Assembly: GCF_050306235.1 (NCBI RefSeq)
Contig: NZ_JBLWFH010000016.1
Coordinates: forward strand, 1-64,000
DNA: 64,000 bases
Origin: Glaciecola sp947496235
Lineage (GTDB): Bacteria; Pseudomonadota; Gammaproteobacteria; Enterobacterales; Alteromonadaceae
Reading direction: 5' to 3'
This document shows positions 7,601 to 16,137 of this stretch, piece after piece. The notes under the pieces were generated by a model. That model did no database searches. It had not been told where the DNA came from and saw only the letters and a program-made list of their open reading frames with translations. The position numbers were made by a program, and so were the translations under genes. How positions within the stretch are numbered: position 1 is the first letter of the stretch; each line of letters starts with the position of its first letter.

Positions 7601-8722
7601 TTAGCCCCTCAACTTTACGTAGCCCTCCGCAGTGGAAGCTACTAAACCACGCAACTCATATTCTAATAATTGTGTTAACACATCTACAACTGGTGTGCCA
7701 GTGCGTTTAGCAATCAGATCAACTGATGTAGCGCTATCTCCTACACTATCTAACAATGGATCAGTTGCCAAGCTTTGATTGCAACTTTTTTCAATTTTTT
7801 TATCAAGCAAATTAAAATCAAAAAAATCCGGTACGTTTTGCATAATATCGGAAGCGGATCGCACTGGAACCGCACCTTCTGTTATTAATATATGAGCTAG
7901 CTCGCCATTGGGATTAAACATACTGCACGGAACAGCTAAAATTTCTTTGTTTTGTTCTAGTGCGCATTTGACCGTCACCATGCTGCCACTTTTAATTTTA
8001 CCTTCTGTGATCAATACAGCACTGGCAAGTCCACTGATCAAACGATTTCTACGGGGAAAATGAAAAGCCTTTGGTTGGCTCCCAGGAAGAAACTCTGAGA
8101 TCAGCAATCCTTGTTGCTTAATATCCGAATATAACTGACTGTGTCGTTTAGGATAGACAATGTCTATACCACAACCTAAAACACCTATAGTTGGTATCTT
8201 GTTGGCTAAACTAGCACGATGACATATTGCATCAACACCAAGCGCTAATCCACTTACGGTAGATAAACCTTTATACAGAGATAACTCAGGCATTAGGCTA
8301 TTTATTACATCGTAAGCATATTGTGTTGGTGCTCGGGTGCCCACTATGGCCAACATTTTTGAGGTTAATAATTCGAGGTTACCTTCAGCAAAAATCACCA
8401 AAGGCGGACTATCCATAGTATAAAATTGTTCTGGATACAATGAAGAATAAATCGGAAGAATGTGTCTATTACTGCCGCTATTTAACCAACTTAGTGCTTG
8501 AGATATACGCTTTTCAAGCGGTTGATTTTGCCCTTGAAGCGCCTGAAGTTGAGATTGATTCCAACCCAAATCAACAAGTTTTTTTGGTTTAATATCGATT
8601 AATTCATCCAACGAACAACGTAAGTGTTCGCTGGTTTGCAGAATACGCTTGATACCAATACTAGGTAAGGACGCCAAGCGTAGATAGTGTTGCAGTTGTT
8701 GCGTATTTCCTTGAGTAACCAT
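7601..8722 (-). CDS. dprA: DNA-processing protein DprA/Smf
   Basis: The 373-residue DprA loads RecA on incoming single-stranded DNA in natural transformation. The Rossmann-like core is visible: LAIVGTRAPTQYAYDVI, TVSGLALGVDAICHRASL, GVLGCGIDIVYPKRH, ISEFLPGSQPKAFHFPRRNRLISGLA and VTEGKIKSGSMVTVKCALEQNKEILAVP. A C-terminal winged-helix (DprA-WH) follows. The frame opens at a TTG at 8728, but the ATG at 8722 has AAGGA six bases upstream and is preferred. It is near the head of the smg-yrdD-tsaC-hemF gene series. Confidence 0.95.
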   Translation of the reverse strand: MVTQGNTQQLQHYLRLASLPSIGIKRILQTSEHLRCSLDELIDIKPKKLVDLGWNQSQLQALQGQNQPLEKRISQALSWLNSGSNRHILPIYSSLYPEQFYTMDSPPLVIFAEGNLELLTSKMLAIVGTRAPTQYAYDVINSLMPELSLYKGLSTVSGLALGVDAICHRASLANKIPTIGVLGCGIDIVYPKRHSQLYSDIKQQGLLISEFLPGSQPKAFHFPRRNRLISGLASAVLITEGKIKSGSMVTVKCALEQNKEILAVPCSMFNPNGELAHILITEGAVPVRSASDIMQNVPDFFDFNLLDKKIEKSCNQSLATDPLLDSVGDSATSVDLIAKRTGTPVVDVLTQLLEYELRGLVASTAEGYVKLRG

Positions 8723-8747
8723 AGTCAATCCTTGACATTTATTTACT

Positions 8748-9833
8748 CTATGGTGCGGCGATTATCTCCCCACCTTTCAAGTGTGTTTCAACCTTAGTAA
8801 CATAAGCATAGCTACCGTGTTCAAAGGTGTTAAATACTATTAGCTCTCCTACTTTATAAGCAGGCTGCTCAATAGTCTCAGACATACTAAACAAAGAATA
8901 TAAACTCGCTCTTTCCAATGAATACGTTTGTTCTTCTTTAAACTTAATGTCCGCACCTTTTTCGTATATACCAAACACTGTACCAGGCGATACTTTGCGA
9001 CCACCTAAATTGATGATAACTATGTCCTGTTTGCCTATAAGGGTTCGGCCAGTGACATTTTCAACCAATTCACCTCTTTGGTGTTCTTTGGCTGGAGTAA
9101 TAACCAAATCTTTGAACTTCTTCTTATAATCAGGAGCTAATTTGTCACCTTTTCGAGCTTCAGAGTAACTACCTTCTAGTTTTACAAGATGACGACCGTT
9201 TTGGGCATCGGCAACCAAACTGGCTTCGCTAATACTCTCCACTTGCAATCCAAGAGATTGCCCTGCACTGTCTTTTACTTCTCGCAGCTTTCTCACTACT
9301 TTGTAATCGCTCTGCGAAGCATCAATGTCACGTGTGAGTACAAAATCTTTACTAGCAAACAAAGGTGAATCTGCTCTATCACCCAATAAATTGGGTAGCT
9401 GATGGTACTCTTCAATGTCCATTAACTGCCCATCTTTGATAAAGGGCGCTAAGCGTGACCAAGGCAAAATATCAATAGGAACAGGTTTAGAATTGATTTT
9501 AACGTCTGGGGTTAAAATGAGATTAGATTTTTCTCTTACCACTTCTAAAACTGGCTGCCCATTTTCGTAACGCAGTTTCAATACATCCCCAGGATATATT
9601 AAATGAGGATTTTCAATTTGTGTGTTGTTACGCCATAATTCTGGCCATAGCCACGGCTTATCTAGAAACAAATTCGATATGTCCCAAAGCGTATCGCCCT
9701 TTTGAACCACATAAGTTTGTGGTGCATCTGACTTGATGTTTAATACATCAGCAATGGCGCTTTGAATACTCATACAGAGTAGGCAAACTGCGACCGCAGA
9801 ACTGCATATGAGTTTGACTATTTGCTTTGCCAT
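8748..9833 (-). CDS. LysM-domain exported protein
   Basis: This 361-residue protein has a signal peptide (from MAKQIVKLICSSAVAVCLLC to SAIA) followed by a LysM domain (YVVQKGDTLWDISNLFL..., ends IYPGDVLKL), which binds peptidoglycan. The long remaining part has no fold that I recognise. It is the conserved LysM protein found beside dprA in many Alteromonadales and Pseudomonadales. The open frame extends to 9995, but the ATG at 9833 begins a proper signal peptide and has an AAGG site, so it is used. Confidence 0.88.
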   Translation of the reverse strand: MAKQIVKLICSSAVAVCLLCMSIQSAIADVLNIKSDAPQTYVVQKGDTLWDISNLFLDKPWLWPELWRNNTQIENPHLIYPGDVLKLRYENGQPVLEVVREKSNLILTPDVKINSKPVPIDILPWSRLAPFIKDGQLMDIEEYHQLPNLLGDRADSPLFASKDFVLTRDIDASQSDYKVVRKLREVKDSAGQSLGLQVESISEASLVADAQNGRHLVKLEGSYSEARKGDKLAPDYKKKFKDLVITPAKEHQRGELVENVTGRTLIGKQDIVIINLGGRKVSPGTVFGIYEKGADIKFKEEQTYSLERASLYSLFSMSETIEQPAYKVGELIVFNTFEHGSYAYVTKVETHLKGGEIIAAP

Positions 9834-10044
9834 AGGCTTACCTTTTGTTTTAGACGCTGAAATTCGTTTATCTATGTATCGCTTGTTTGTATAATTAGTT
9901 ATCGGTTTGAATTCCGTTAAGTTAACCCTATTTACTATAAACAAGAGAAATACGTATCTGCATAGTACCGAAACAGCAGATAGGAAAAGATACATATTCT
10001 GCTAAATGCGTATTTAATTAGATACTGACCAAAAGAGTGATTTT

Positions 10045-10554
10045 ATGTCTGTACTTGAAGTTTTAACCTTCCCTGATGAGCGGCTGCGCACTATTGCCGA
10101 GCCCGTTAGCGAAGTAAACGATGAAATCCGACAGCTTGTTGACGACATGTTTGAAACCATGAAAGATGAGAAAGGTATAGGTTTGGCCGCAACTCAAGTT
10201 AATGTTCACAAGCGCGTGGTAGTGATGGATGTGTCCGAAGAACAAAACGAACCTAGAGTATTTATAAACCCTGAAATTGTAGAAAAAGAAGGCTCTACCA
10301 TTAGTGAGGAGGGTTGTTTATCTGTACCTGGGAACTATGCCAAGGTCGATCGTGCTGAAAAAGTCAAAGTAACTGCATTAGATAAAGACGGCAATCCGTT
10401 TGAACTAGAAGCAGAAGGTCTGTTAGCTATTTGCATTCAGCATGAATTAGACCATCTTAAAGGCAAATTATTTGTAGACTATTTGTCGCCATTAAAGCGT
10501 CAACGAATTCGTAAAAAATTAGAAAAAGAAGCAAGGCTAGCAGCTAAAGCTTAG
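10045..10554 (+). CDS. def: Peptide deformylase
   Basis: The 169-residue Def removes the formyl group from the N-terminal methionine of nascent proteins. The three deformylase motifs are intact: GIGLAATQ (44-51), EEGCLSVPG with metal ligand Cys91, and QHELDHLKG with His133, Glu134 and His137. It is divergent from the LysM gene across 211 bases and starts the def-fmt-rsmB-trkA operon. Confidence 0.98.
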   Translation: MSVLEVLTFPDERLRTIAEPVSEVNDEIRQLVDDMFETMKDEKGIGLAATQVNVHKRVVVMDVSEEQNEPRVFINPEIVEKEGSTISEEGCLSVPGNYAKVDRAEKVKVTALDKDGNPFELEAEGLLAICIQHELDHLKGKLFVDYLSPLKRQRIRKKLEKEARLAAKA

Positions 10555-10562
10555 GAAAAAGT

Positions 10563-11489
10563 GTGAGAATAGTTTTTGCTGGTACCCCAGATTTCGCGGC
10601 AGCCCATTTGCAAGCATTATTGGATGCTGAGTTTGAAGTGGTCGCAGTTTATAGTCAGCCGGATCGACCTGCTGGTCGTGGTAAGAAGCTTCAACCTAGT
10701 GCGGTAAAACAACTCGCATTAACGCATAATATCCCAGTCGAACAACCCGTAAAATTGTCGTCTGAAGAAGCTCAACAGCAGCTTTCCTCCTACCAGCCTG
10801 ATTTGATGGTAGTGGTCGCTTACGGGCTACTTCTGCCAAAAGCTGTGTTGGATATCCCAACGAAAGGCTGTCTAAATGTGCATGGCTCTATCTTGCCCAA
10901 GTGGCGCGGTGCAGCACCTATTCAACGCGCCATATGGGCCGGTGATGAAGAAACCGGGGTCGCTATTATGCAAATGGATGTTGGTTTAGATACCGGCGAT
11001 GTCATAAATATTGCCACCTTGCCTATTACACCTGAAGATACAAGCGCCACCTTATATACAAAGTTAGCAGAATTAGGACCGAAAACCCTAACTCACACGT
11101 TAGCTAATTTAGATTCTTTTGAGGCTAAGAAACAGGATGATTCCTTGGCCACCTATGCAAAAAAACTCAGTAAAGAAGAAGCTAAATGTGATTGGCAATT
11201 ATCCGCTGAGCAGATAGAAAGAAATGTTCGCGCTTTTAATCCCTGGCCAGTCGTATGGTTTCCTTTAAATGCGCAACCGGTAAAAGTCTGGCAAGCCGAG
11301 GTCGTGTCTGGCAACACAGGAAATCCGGGCGAAGTACTGAGCTTTGATAAAAATGGGTTACAGATTCAATGCTCAGACGGCGTCATCAATATTACTGAGC
11401 TTCAGTTACCAAACAAGAAGAGACAACCGGTGTCACAAATCGTTAATGGAAATCCAGATTTACTTAGTCCAGGCGATCTACTCTCTTGA
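10563..11489 (+). CDS. fmt: Methionyl-tRNA formyltransferase
   Basis: The 308-residue Fmt transfers the formyl group of 10-formyl-tetrahydrofolate to initiator Met-tRNA. Seen are the N-terminal Rossmann part (RIVFAGTPDFAA), HGSILPKWRGAAPIQRAI with the catalytic histidine region, and the DTGDVI motif. The start is GTG at 10563 with AGGAAAA upstream. The gene is 8 bases after def, and its stop overlaps the rsmB start by 4 bases. Confidence 0.97.
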   Translation: MRIVFAGTPDFAAAHLQALLDAEFEVVAVYSQPDRPAGRGKKLQPSAVKQLALTHNIPVEQPVKLSSEEAQQQLSSYQPDLMVVVAYGLLLPKAVLDIPTKGCLNVHGSILPKWRGAAPIQRAIWAGDEETGVAIMQMDVGLDTGDVINIATLPITPEDTSATLYTKLAELGPKTLTHTLANLDSFEAKKQDDSLATYAKKLSKEEAKCDWQLSAEQIERNVRAFNPWPVVWFPLNAQPVKVWQAEVVSGNTGNPGEVLSFDKNGLQIQCSDGVINITELQLPNKKRQPVSQIVNGNPDLLSPGDLLS

Positions 11490-12835
11490 ATAAAATAAAC
11501 ACCTCCAATAGAGCCGGTTCATTTAAACCTCATCATAAAGTACAGTTGCGAGCTGACGTTGCTTGGGCATTATATCAAGTTCTCGAATCTGGCAAGTCTT
11601 CTCGAGAATTACTTCCCGTCTTGCTACAGCGACATAAAAACGCCAAAGACAAAGGTTGGCTTCAAGAGGTTTTCTTTGGTGCATTGCGTGATCTACCCAA
11701 ACTACTGTTTTGGACTCAACAGCTCATAGACAAACCGATAAAAGGTGATAATAAAATCATCGAGCACCTTATTATGGTGGGATTGTTTCAACTACACTTC
11801 ATGCGCACATCTGATCACGCTGCGGTTTCAGAAACTGTAGAAGCCTGTAAAATATTAAAGAAACCTAAATTTGCCGGTTTGGTAAATGCTGTTTTAAGAA
11901 ATTTCCAGCGTAATAAAATAGCGGAACTTGCTCTACCGTCAGAGCATATGGAACATGGGTTTCCCAAGTGGCTATTGAAAAGACTGCAATCTGACTATCC
12001 ACAAAATTGGTTGAGTATAGTCCAAGCATCAAACCAAAAAGCCCCTATTTTCCTTCGAATTAATCTGCTTCAAACTACAAAAAAAGATTTTATAAAGGCT
12101 CTTAATGCGCAAGATATTGAATTTACAGAATTCGGCGACATTGGTATTCAATTATTATCAGCAGTGAATGTCCCGAGCTTGCCAGGTTTCGAACAAGGTT
12201 GGTTCAGTGTACAAGATAAAGCGGCTCAACAATGCGCACATCTTCTGGACGTTCAACCCAATGAAGTTGTTTTGGATTGCTGCGCCGCGCCCGGTGGTAA
12301 AACGGCAGCTATATTAGAAGCTTGTCCAACGCTTAAGTCTTTATATGCGTTTGATAACCAAGCCAAAAGATTGGTCACCATGCAGGAAAATTTACAGCGC
12401 TTAAACTATGATTTAAGCAATGTTCATATTCTAGAGGCAGATGCGACAAAACTTACACAACAGGCTGATTTGCCTCAGTTTGATAAAATTCTATTAGATG
12501 CCCCTTGTTCAGCAAGCGGTATTATTCGTCGCCACCCTGATATCAAATGGTTAAGAAAAGCATCAGATATTTCGACATTAGTTGAATTACAGGCAGAAAT
12601 TCTTGAACAAGTTTGGCAAAAATTAAAAGATGGCGGTACATTATTGTATGCAACTTGCTCCATTCTACCTCAGGAGAATACTCAGCAAATTGCAAAGTTT
12701 CTAGAAAAGCATGACAATGCGGCATTGGTTCCGCTGCATGACAAAGAAACGCGAGAACTTCCTGGTTGGCAAATACTGCCGGGAGAGCAGCAAATGGACG
12801 GCTTTTATTATGCCAAAATTAAAAAGCTGCAATAA
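11486..12835 (+). CDS. rsmB: 16S rRNA m5C967 methyltransferase
   Basis: The 449-residue RsmB has an N-terminal NusB-like RNA-binding domain (about 20-160) and a C-terminal SAM-dependent m5C methyltransferase domain. Motifs are LDCCAAPGGKTAAILE for SAM binding, LLDAPCSASGIIRRHPDIKWLR with the PC catalytic cysteine and LLYATCSILPQENT with the second cysteine. The start is a TTG overlapping the fmt stop; there is no ATG early enough to replace it and the NusB domain needs this N-terminus. Confidence 0.95.
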   Translation: MNKINTSNRAGSFKPHHKVQLRADVAWALYQVLESGKSSRELLPVLLQRHKNAKDKGWLQEVFFGALRDLPKLLFWTQQLIDKPIKGDNKIIEHLIMVGLFQLHFMRTSDHAAVSETVEACKILKKPKFAGLVNAVLRNFQRNKIAELALPSEHMEHGFPKWLLKRLQSDYPQNWLSIVQASNQKAPIFLRINLLQTTKKDFIKALNAQDIEFTEFGDIGIQLLSAVNVPSLPGFEQGWFSVQDKAAQQCAHLLDVQPNEVVLDCCAAPGGKTAAILEACPTLKSLYAFDNQAKRLVTMQENLQRLNYDLSNVHILEADATKLTQQADLPQFDKILLDAPCSASGIIRRHPDIKWLRKASDISTLVELQAEILEQVWQKLKDGGTLLYATCSILPQENTQQIAKFLEKHDNAALVPLHDKETRELPGWQILPGEQQMDGFYYAKIKKLQ

Positions 12836-12854
12836 TTATTAACTGAGCATAAGA

Positions 12855-14234
12855 ATGAAAATAATCATCATTGGTGCCGGACAAGTTGGCGGCACTTTGG
12901 CAGAAAATCTAGTTGGTGAACAAAACGAAATAACCATAGTAGATTCAGATGCCCAAGTTCTGGAGAACTTGCAAACCCGATTAGATTTACAAGTTGTTTG
13001 TGGCATAGGTTCGCATCCCGATATATTAAAAAAGTCAGGAGCCGAAGATGCTGATATGATAATTGCTGTTACTAACAGCGATGAAAGTAATATGATGGCC
13101 TGTCAGGTTGCTTACAGTTTATTTAAAACGCCCACCAAAATTGCTCGCGTACGCTCAGAACAATACATTATTTATCAAAGCCAGTTGTACAAACATCAAG
13201 ATATCCCGGTGGACCATCTGATTGCCCCTGAACAATTGGTAACAGTAGCGATTAAGCGTTTAATCGACTATCCAGGGGCATTACAAGTTGTGGAATTTGC
13301 CGAAGGTAAAGCCAGCTTGGTAGCGGTAAAAGCTTACTATGGTGGTTTATTGGTTGGCCACGCTTTATCAGCACTAAAAGAACATATGCCAAACGTTGAA
13401 ACCCGAGTGGCAGCCATTTATCGTCGCGGACGTCCAATTCGTCCGCTAGGCTCTACTGTAATAGAAGCCGATGATGAAGTATTTTTTATCGCCGATACCA
13501 AGCACATTCGTGCGGTCATGAGCGAACTTCAAAAGCTCGAATCCAGTTACAAACGCATTATGATTGCCGGTGGTGGTCTCATAGGAGCGGGTTTAGCTAA
13601 ACGACTAGAGTCTACCCATAACGTTAAACTGATTGAATTTAATCCTCAACGGGCCGAATATCTCTCAACAATTTTAGATGAGACCATAGTATTTCAAGGG
13701 GATGCTAGTGATGCGGCACTATTGAGCGAAGAAAACGTTGAACAAGTTGATGCTTTTATTGCTGTGACCAACGATGACGAAGCTAACATCATGTCTGCTA
13801 TGTTAGCCAAACGCATGGGCGCGCAAAAAGCCATGGTGTTGATTCAACGAAGTGCTTATGTGGATTTGGTGCAAGGTGGTGACATTGACATTGCTTTTTC
13901 TCCTCAGCAAGCCACGATTTCTGCGCTACTTACTCACGTAAGACGAGGCGACATAGTAAACGTTCACTCACTACGAAGAGGCGCAGCAGAAGCTATCGAA
14001 GCTATTGCCCATGGCGATGAAACTACTTCTAAAGTGGTCGGGAAACAAATTCAAGACATTAAGTTGCCACCGGGCACTACCATAGGCGCTATCGTAAGAG
14101 AAGAGTCTGTTATCATTGCTCACAGCGATACGGTGATAAAAGCTAACGACCACGTAATTTTGTTCTTGGTGGATAAAAAATTCATCCGCGATGTAGAAAA
14201 ACTCTTCCAACCCAGTGCGTTGTTTTTTGGATAA
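12855..14234 (+). CDS. trkA: Trk potassium uptake NAD-binding protein TrkA
   Basis: The 459-residue TrkA is the cytoplasmic regulatory subunit of the Trk potassium system. It consists of two RCK units: the NAD-binding motifs IIGAGQVGGTLAENL (residue 4 on) and MIAGGGLIGAGLAKRL (near 237), each followed by a TrkA-C domain (ends near 220 and 455). It is 19 bases after rsmB and convergent with the membrane subunit gene trkH, an arrangement that brings both Trk subunits together. Confidence 0.97.
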   Translation: MKIIIIGAGQVGGTLAENLVGEQNEITIVDSDAQVLENLQTRLDLQVVCGIGSHPDILKKSGAEDADMIIAVTNSDESNMMACQVAYSLFKTPTKIARVRSEQYIIYQSQLYKHQDIPVDHLIAPEQLVTVAIKRLIDYPGALQVVEFAEGKASLVAVKAYYGGLLVGHALSALKEHMPNVETRVAAIYRRGRPIRPLGSTVIEADDEVFFIADTKHIRAVMSELQKLESSYKRIMIAGGGLIGAGLAKRLESTHNVKLIEFNPQRAEYLSTILDETIVFQGDASDAALLSEENVEQVDAFIAVTNDDEANIMSAMLAKRMGAQKAMVLIQRSAYVDLVQGGDIDIAFSPQQATISALLTHVRRGDIVNVHSLRRGAAEAIEAIAHGDETTSKVVGKQIQDIKLPPGTTIGAIVREESVIIAHSDTVIKANDHVILFLVDKKFIRDVEKLFQPSALFFG

Positions 14235-14258
14235 AAAACCTTTTCTTGTTTGGGTTAC

Positions 14259-15710
14259 TTAACTTCGCCAAAACGTAGGTGAAAATAGTACTAACAAGGA
14301 AAAAACTTCCAAACGACCAAATAGCATAGCGACTACCAATAGCCATTTACCAGGATCGGATACTTCCGCGTAAGTGCCAGCAACTGTGCCTAATCCAGGA
14401 CCTAGGTTGTTTAATGTTGCCGCTGTCGCTGAGAAGGCTGATATATTATCTAAACCAGTCCCAATTAAACCTATCATAATGAAAACAAAGACTATCGCAT
14501 AGGCAGCAAAGAATCCCCACACCGCCTCGACCACGCGATTTGGCATTGCTCTATCCCCTAACTTAACCGCATAAACAGCTTTTGGGTGAATCAACCTATC
14601 GATCTCCCGTTTGCCTTGCAAAAACAGCAACAGCACTCGAATAACTTTTAGTCCCCCGCCAGTTGAACCTGCGCATCCCCCAATAAAGCTAGAGAATATG
14701 AGCAATATTGGTAAAAAAGCTGGCCAAGCAGAAAAATTCTCAGTGGCAAAACCTGCTGTGGTACTAATTGAAACAGCTTGAATCAACGCCTGATCTAGCG
14801 CCACTTCGGCTGAATCATAAACTTGGTAATTTACTAAAACTAAGAAACAAACAGTAATAAGACCAAATTGTATAGAGAAAAACGAACGACATTCAGGATC
14901 TCTAAAATAGTTTCGAATATTTCGTCCGTGAACGGCTGAATAATGTAGGGCAAAATTAAGTGCAGCGATCCATAAAAAGACAACGCATACCAAGTTAACC
15001 GCCACACTATCAAAGTAACCCAAACTTGCATCGTAAGTCGAGAAACCACCAATCGCGATAGTTGAGAATGAGTGACATACCGCATCAAACATATTCATGC
15101 CTGCCAGCCAGTATGCGACAGAACAAGCGATGGTTAATGAAAGATAAATATACCAAAGGTGTTTTGCTGTATCAGCAATTCGTGGGGTCATCTTTGAATC
15201 TTTCACTGGCCCAGGGGTTTCAGCTCTGTATAACTGCATGCCACCAACCCCAAGGATTGGTAAAATCGCTACAGCTAACACAATTATCCCCATACCACCA
15301 AGCCACTGGAGTTGTTGACGATAAAACTGAACAGCCTTAGGTAAAAACTCAATTCCCTCGATTACGGTAGCACCTGTAGTGGTCAAGCCTGAAAACGATT
15401 CAAATAATGAATCTGTAATCGTCATACTAGGCTGGTTTAGTAAAGCGAAAGGCAGCGCACCGAAACTTGCCAGTACCGTCCAAAACAAGACGACTATGAG
15501 AAAACCTTCTTTGGCTCTTAAGTCAGCTCGCACCCGCCGGTTGGGATACCAAAAGAGTAAACCGGTAAATAGTGATAAGAAAAATGCCGTTACGAATGCT
15601 AAACCACCCCCGTCTTCATAAATGAGGGAAATTAACGCAGGTGGGAGCATGGTGGCACTAAATAGTGCAACCAAAAGTCCTAGTATTCTTATTATGGCGC
15701 GATATTGCAA
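14259..15710 (-). CDS. trkH: Trk potassium transporter membrane subunit TrkH
   Basis: The 483-residue TrkH is an inner-membrane K+ channel-like subunit with four repeated pore modules. Selectivity-filter-like glycine turns are visible in SGLTTTGATV, FSTIAIGGFSTYD, STTAGFATENFS and ATLNNLGPGLG, and GGCAGSTGGG precedes one helix. The start is TTG at 15710: the N-terminus MQYRAIIRILGLL fits the family exactly. A 24-base gap separates its stop from that of trkA. Confidence 0.96.
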   Translation of the reverse strand: MQYRAIIRILGLLVALFSATMLPPALISLIYEDGGGLAFVTAFFLSLFTGLLFWYPNRRVRADLRAKEGFLIVVLFWTVLASFGALPFALLNQPSMTITDSLFESFSGLTTTGATVIEGIEFLPKAVQFYRQQLQWLGGMGIIVLAVAILPILGVGGMQLYRAETPGPVKDSKMTPRIADTAKHLWYIYLSLTIACSVAYWLAGMNMFDAVCHSFSTIAIGGFSTYDASLGYFDSVAVNLVCVVFLWIAALNFALHYSAVHGRNIRNYFRDPECRSFFSIQFGLITVCFLVLVNYQVYDSAEVALDQALIQAVSISTTAGFATENFSAWPAFLPILLIFSSFIGGCAGSTGGGLKVIRVLLLFLQGKREIDRLIHPKAVYAVKLGDRAMPNRVVEAVWGFFAAYAIVFVFIMIGLIGTGLDNISAFSATAATLNNLGPGLGTVAGTYAEVSDPGKWLLVVAMLFGRLEVFSLLVLFSPTFWRS

Positions 15711-16137
15711 AACTGCAGGCCTTGATTATTGTTATGTGTTAATAAAATTTTAGATGTAACTGCTAGAGCACACTTTTCATCTAAAACATTAATGCCAATT
15801 CTTATTTTCTATTTATAACCTATTGACCAAAAAAGATAAAAAAATTTGTGCAATTATTTTCTTGGAATATGAAAATTTTGTGTTAAATTAGTCTGAATCG
15901 GGTCAACAAGAAACCCGTTTTCTACACAGCAAAATAAGAATAAAGGATATCGGCTCAACGCCTTCAGTGATTCATCCCTTTCAATACTTAGATACTTGTT
16001 TCAGTTGAAATAGGTAGATTTTTGATGGGCAAATGTTACTTATTCACAAAGTTATCCACAAGCAATGATTCGCTTTCCGAAAAAAATTCTAATAAAATCA
16101 TAGACTAAAAAATTGAAGCTAGGTAGGCTAAATAATT
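15711..16137. other. 427-base gap between trkH and polA, carrying polA control region
   Basis: No coding frame is supported. It contains a short CGGGT/ACCCG hairpin followed by TTTTCT (15899-15922) and two DnaA-box matches (listed separately). The rest is AT-rich and should hold the divergent trkH and polA promoters. Confidence 0.6.
16040..16060 (+). promoter_or_regulatory. Two direct DnaA boxes upstream of polA
   Basis: TTATTCACA (16040-16048) and TTATCCACA (16052-16060) both match the DnaA-box consensus TTATNCACA, in the same orientation, spaced 12 bases start to start. They lie about 80-100 bases before the polA ATG. The sites are seen; DnaA control of polA is inference, though DnaA stimulation of polA has been reported in E. 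coli as I recall. Confidence 0.55.

Noticed and set aside
15899..15922. CGGGT/ACCCG hairpin as terminator of a gene before polA
   Set aside because: Stem of only 5 bp and no rightward gene ends there.
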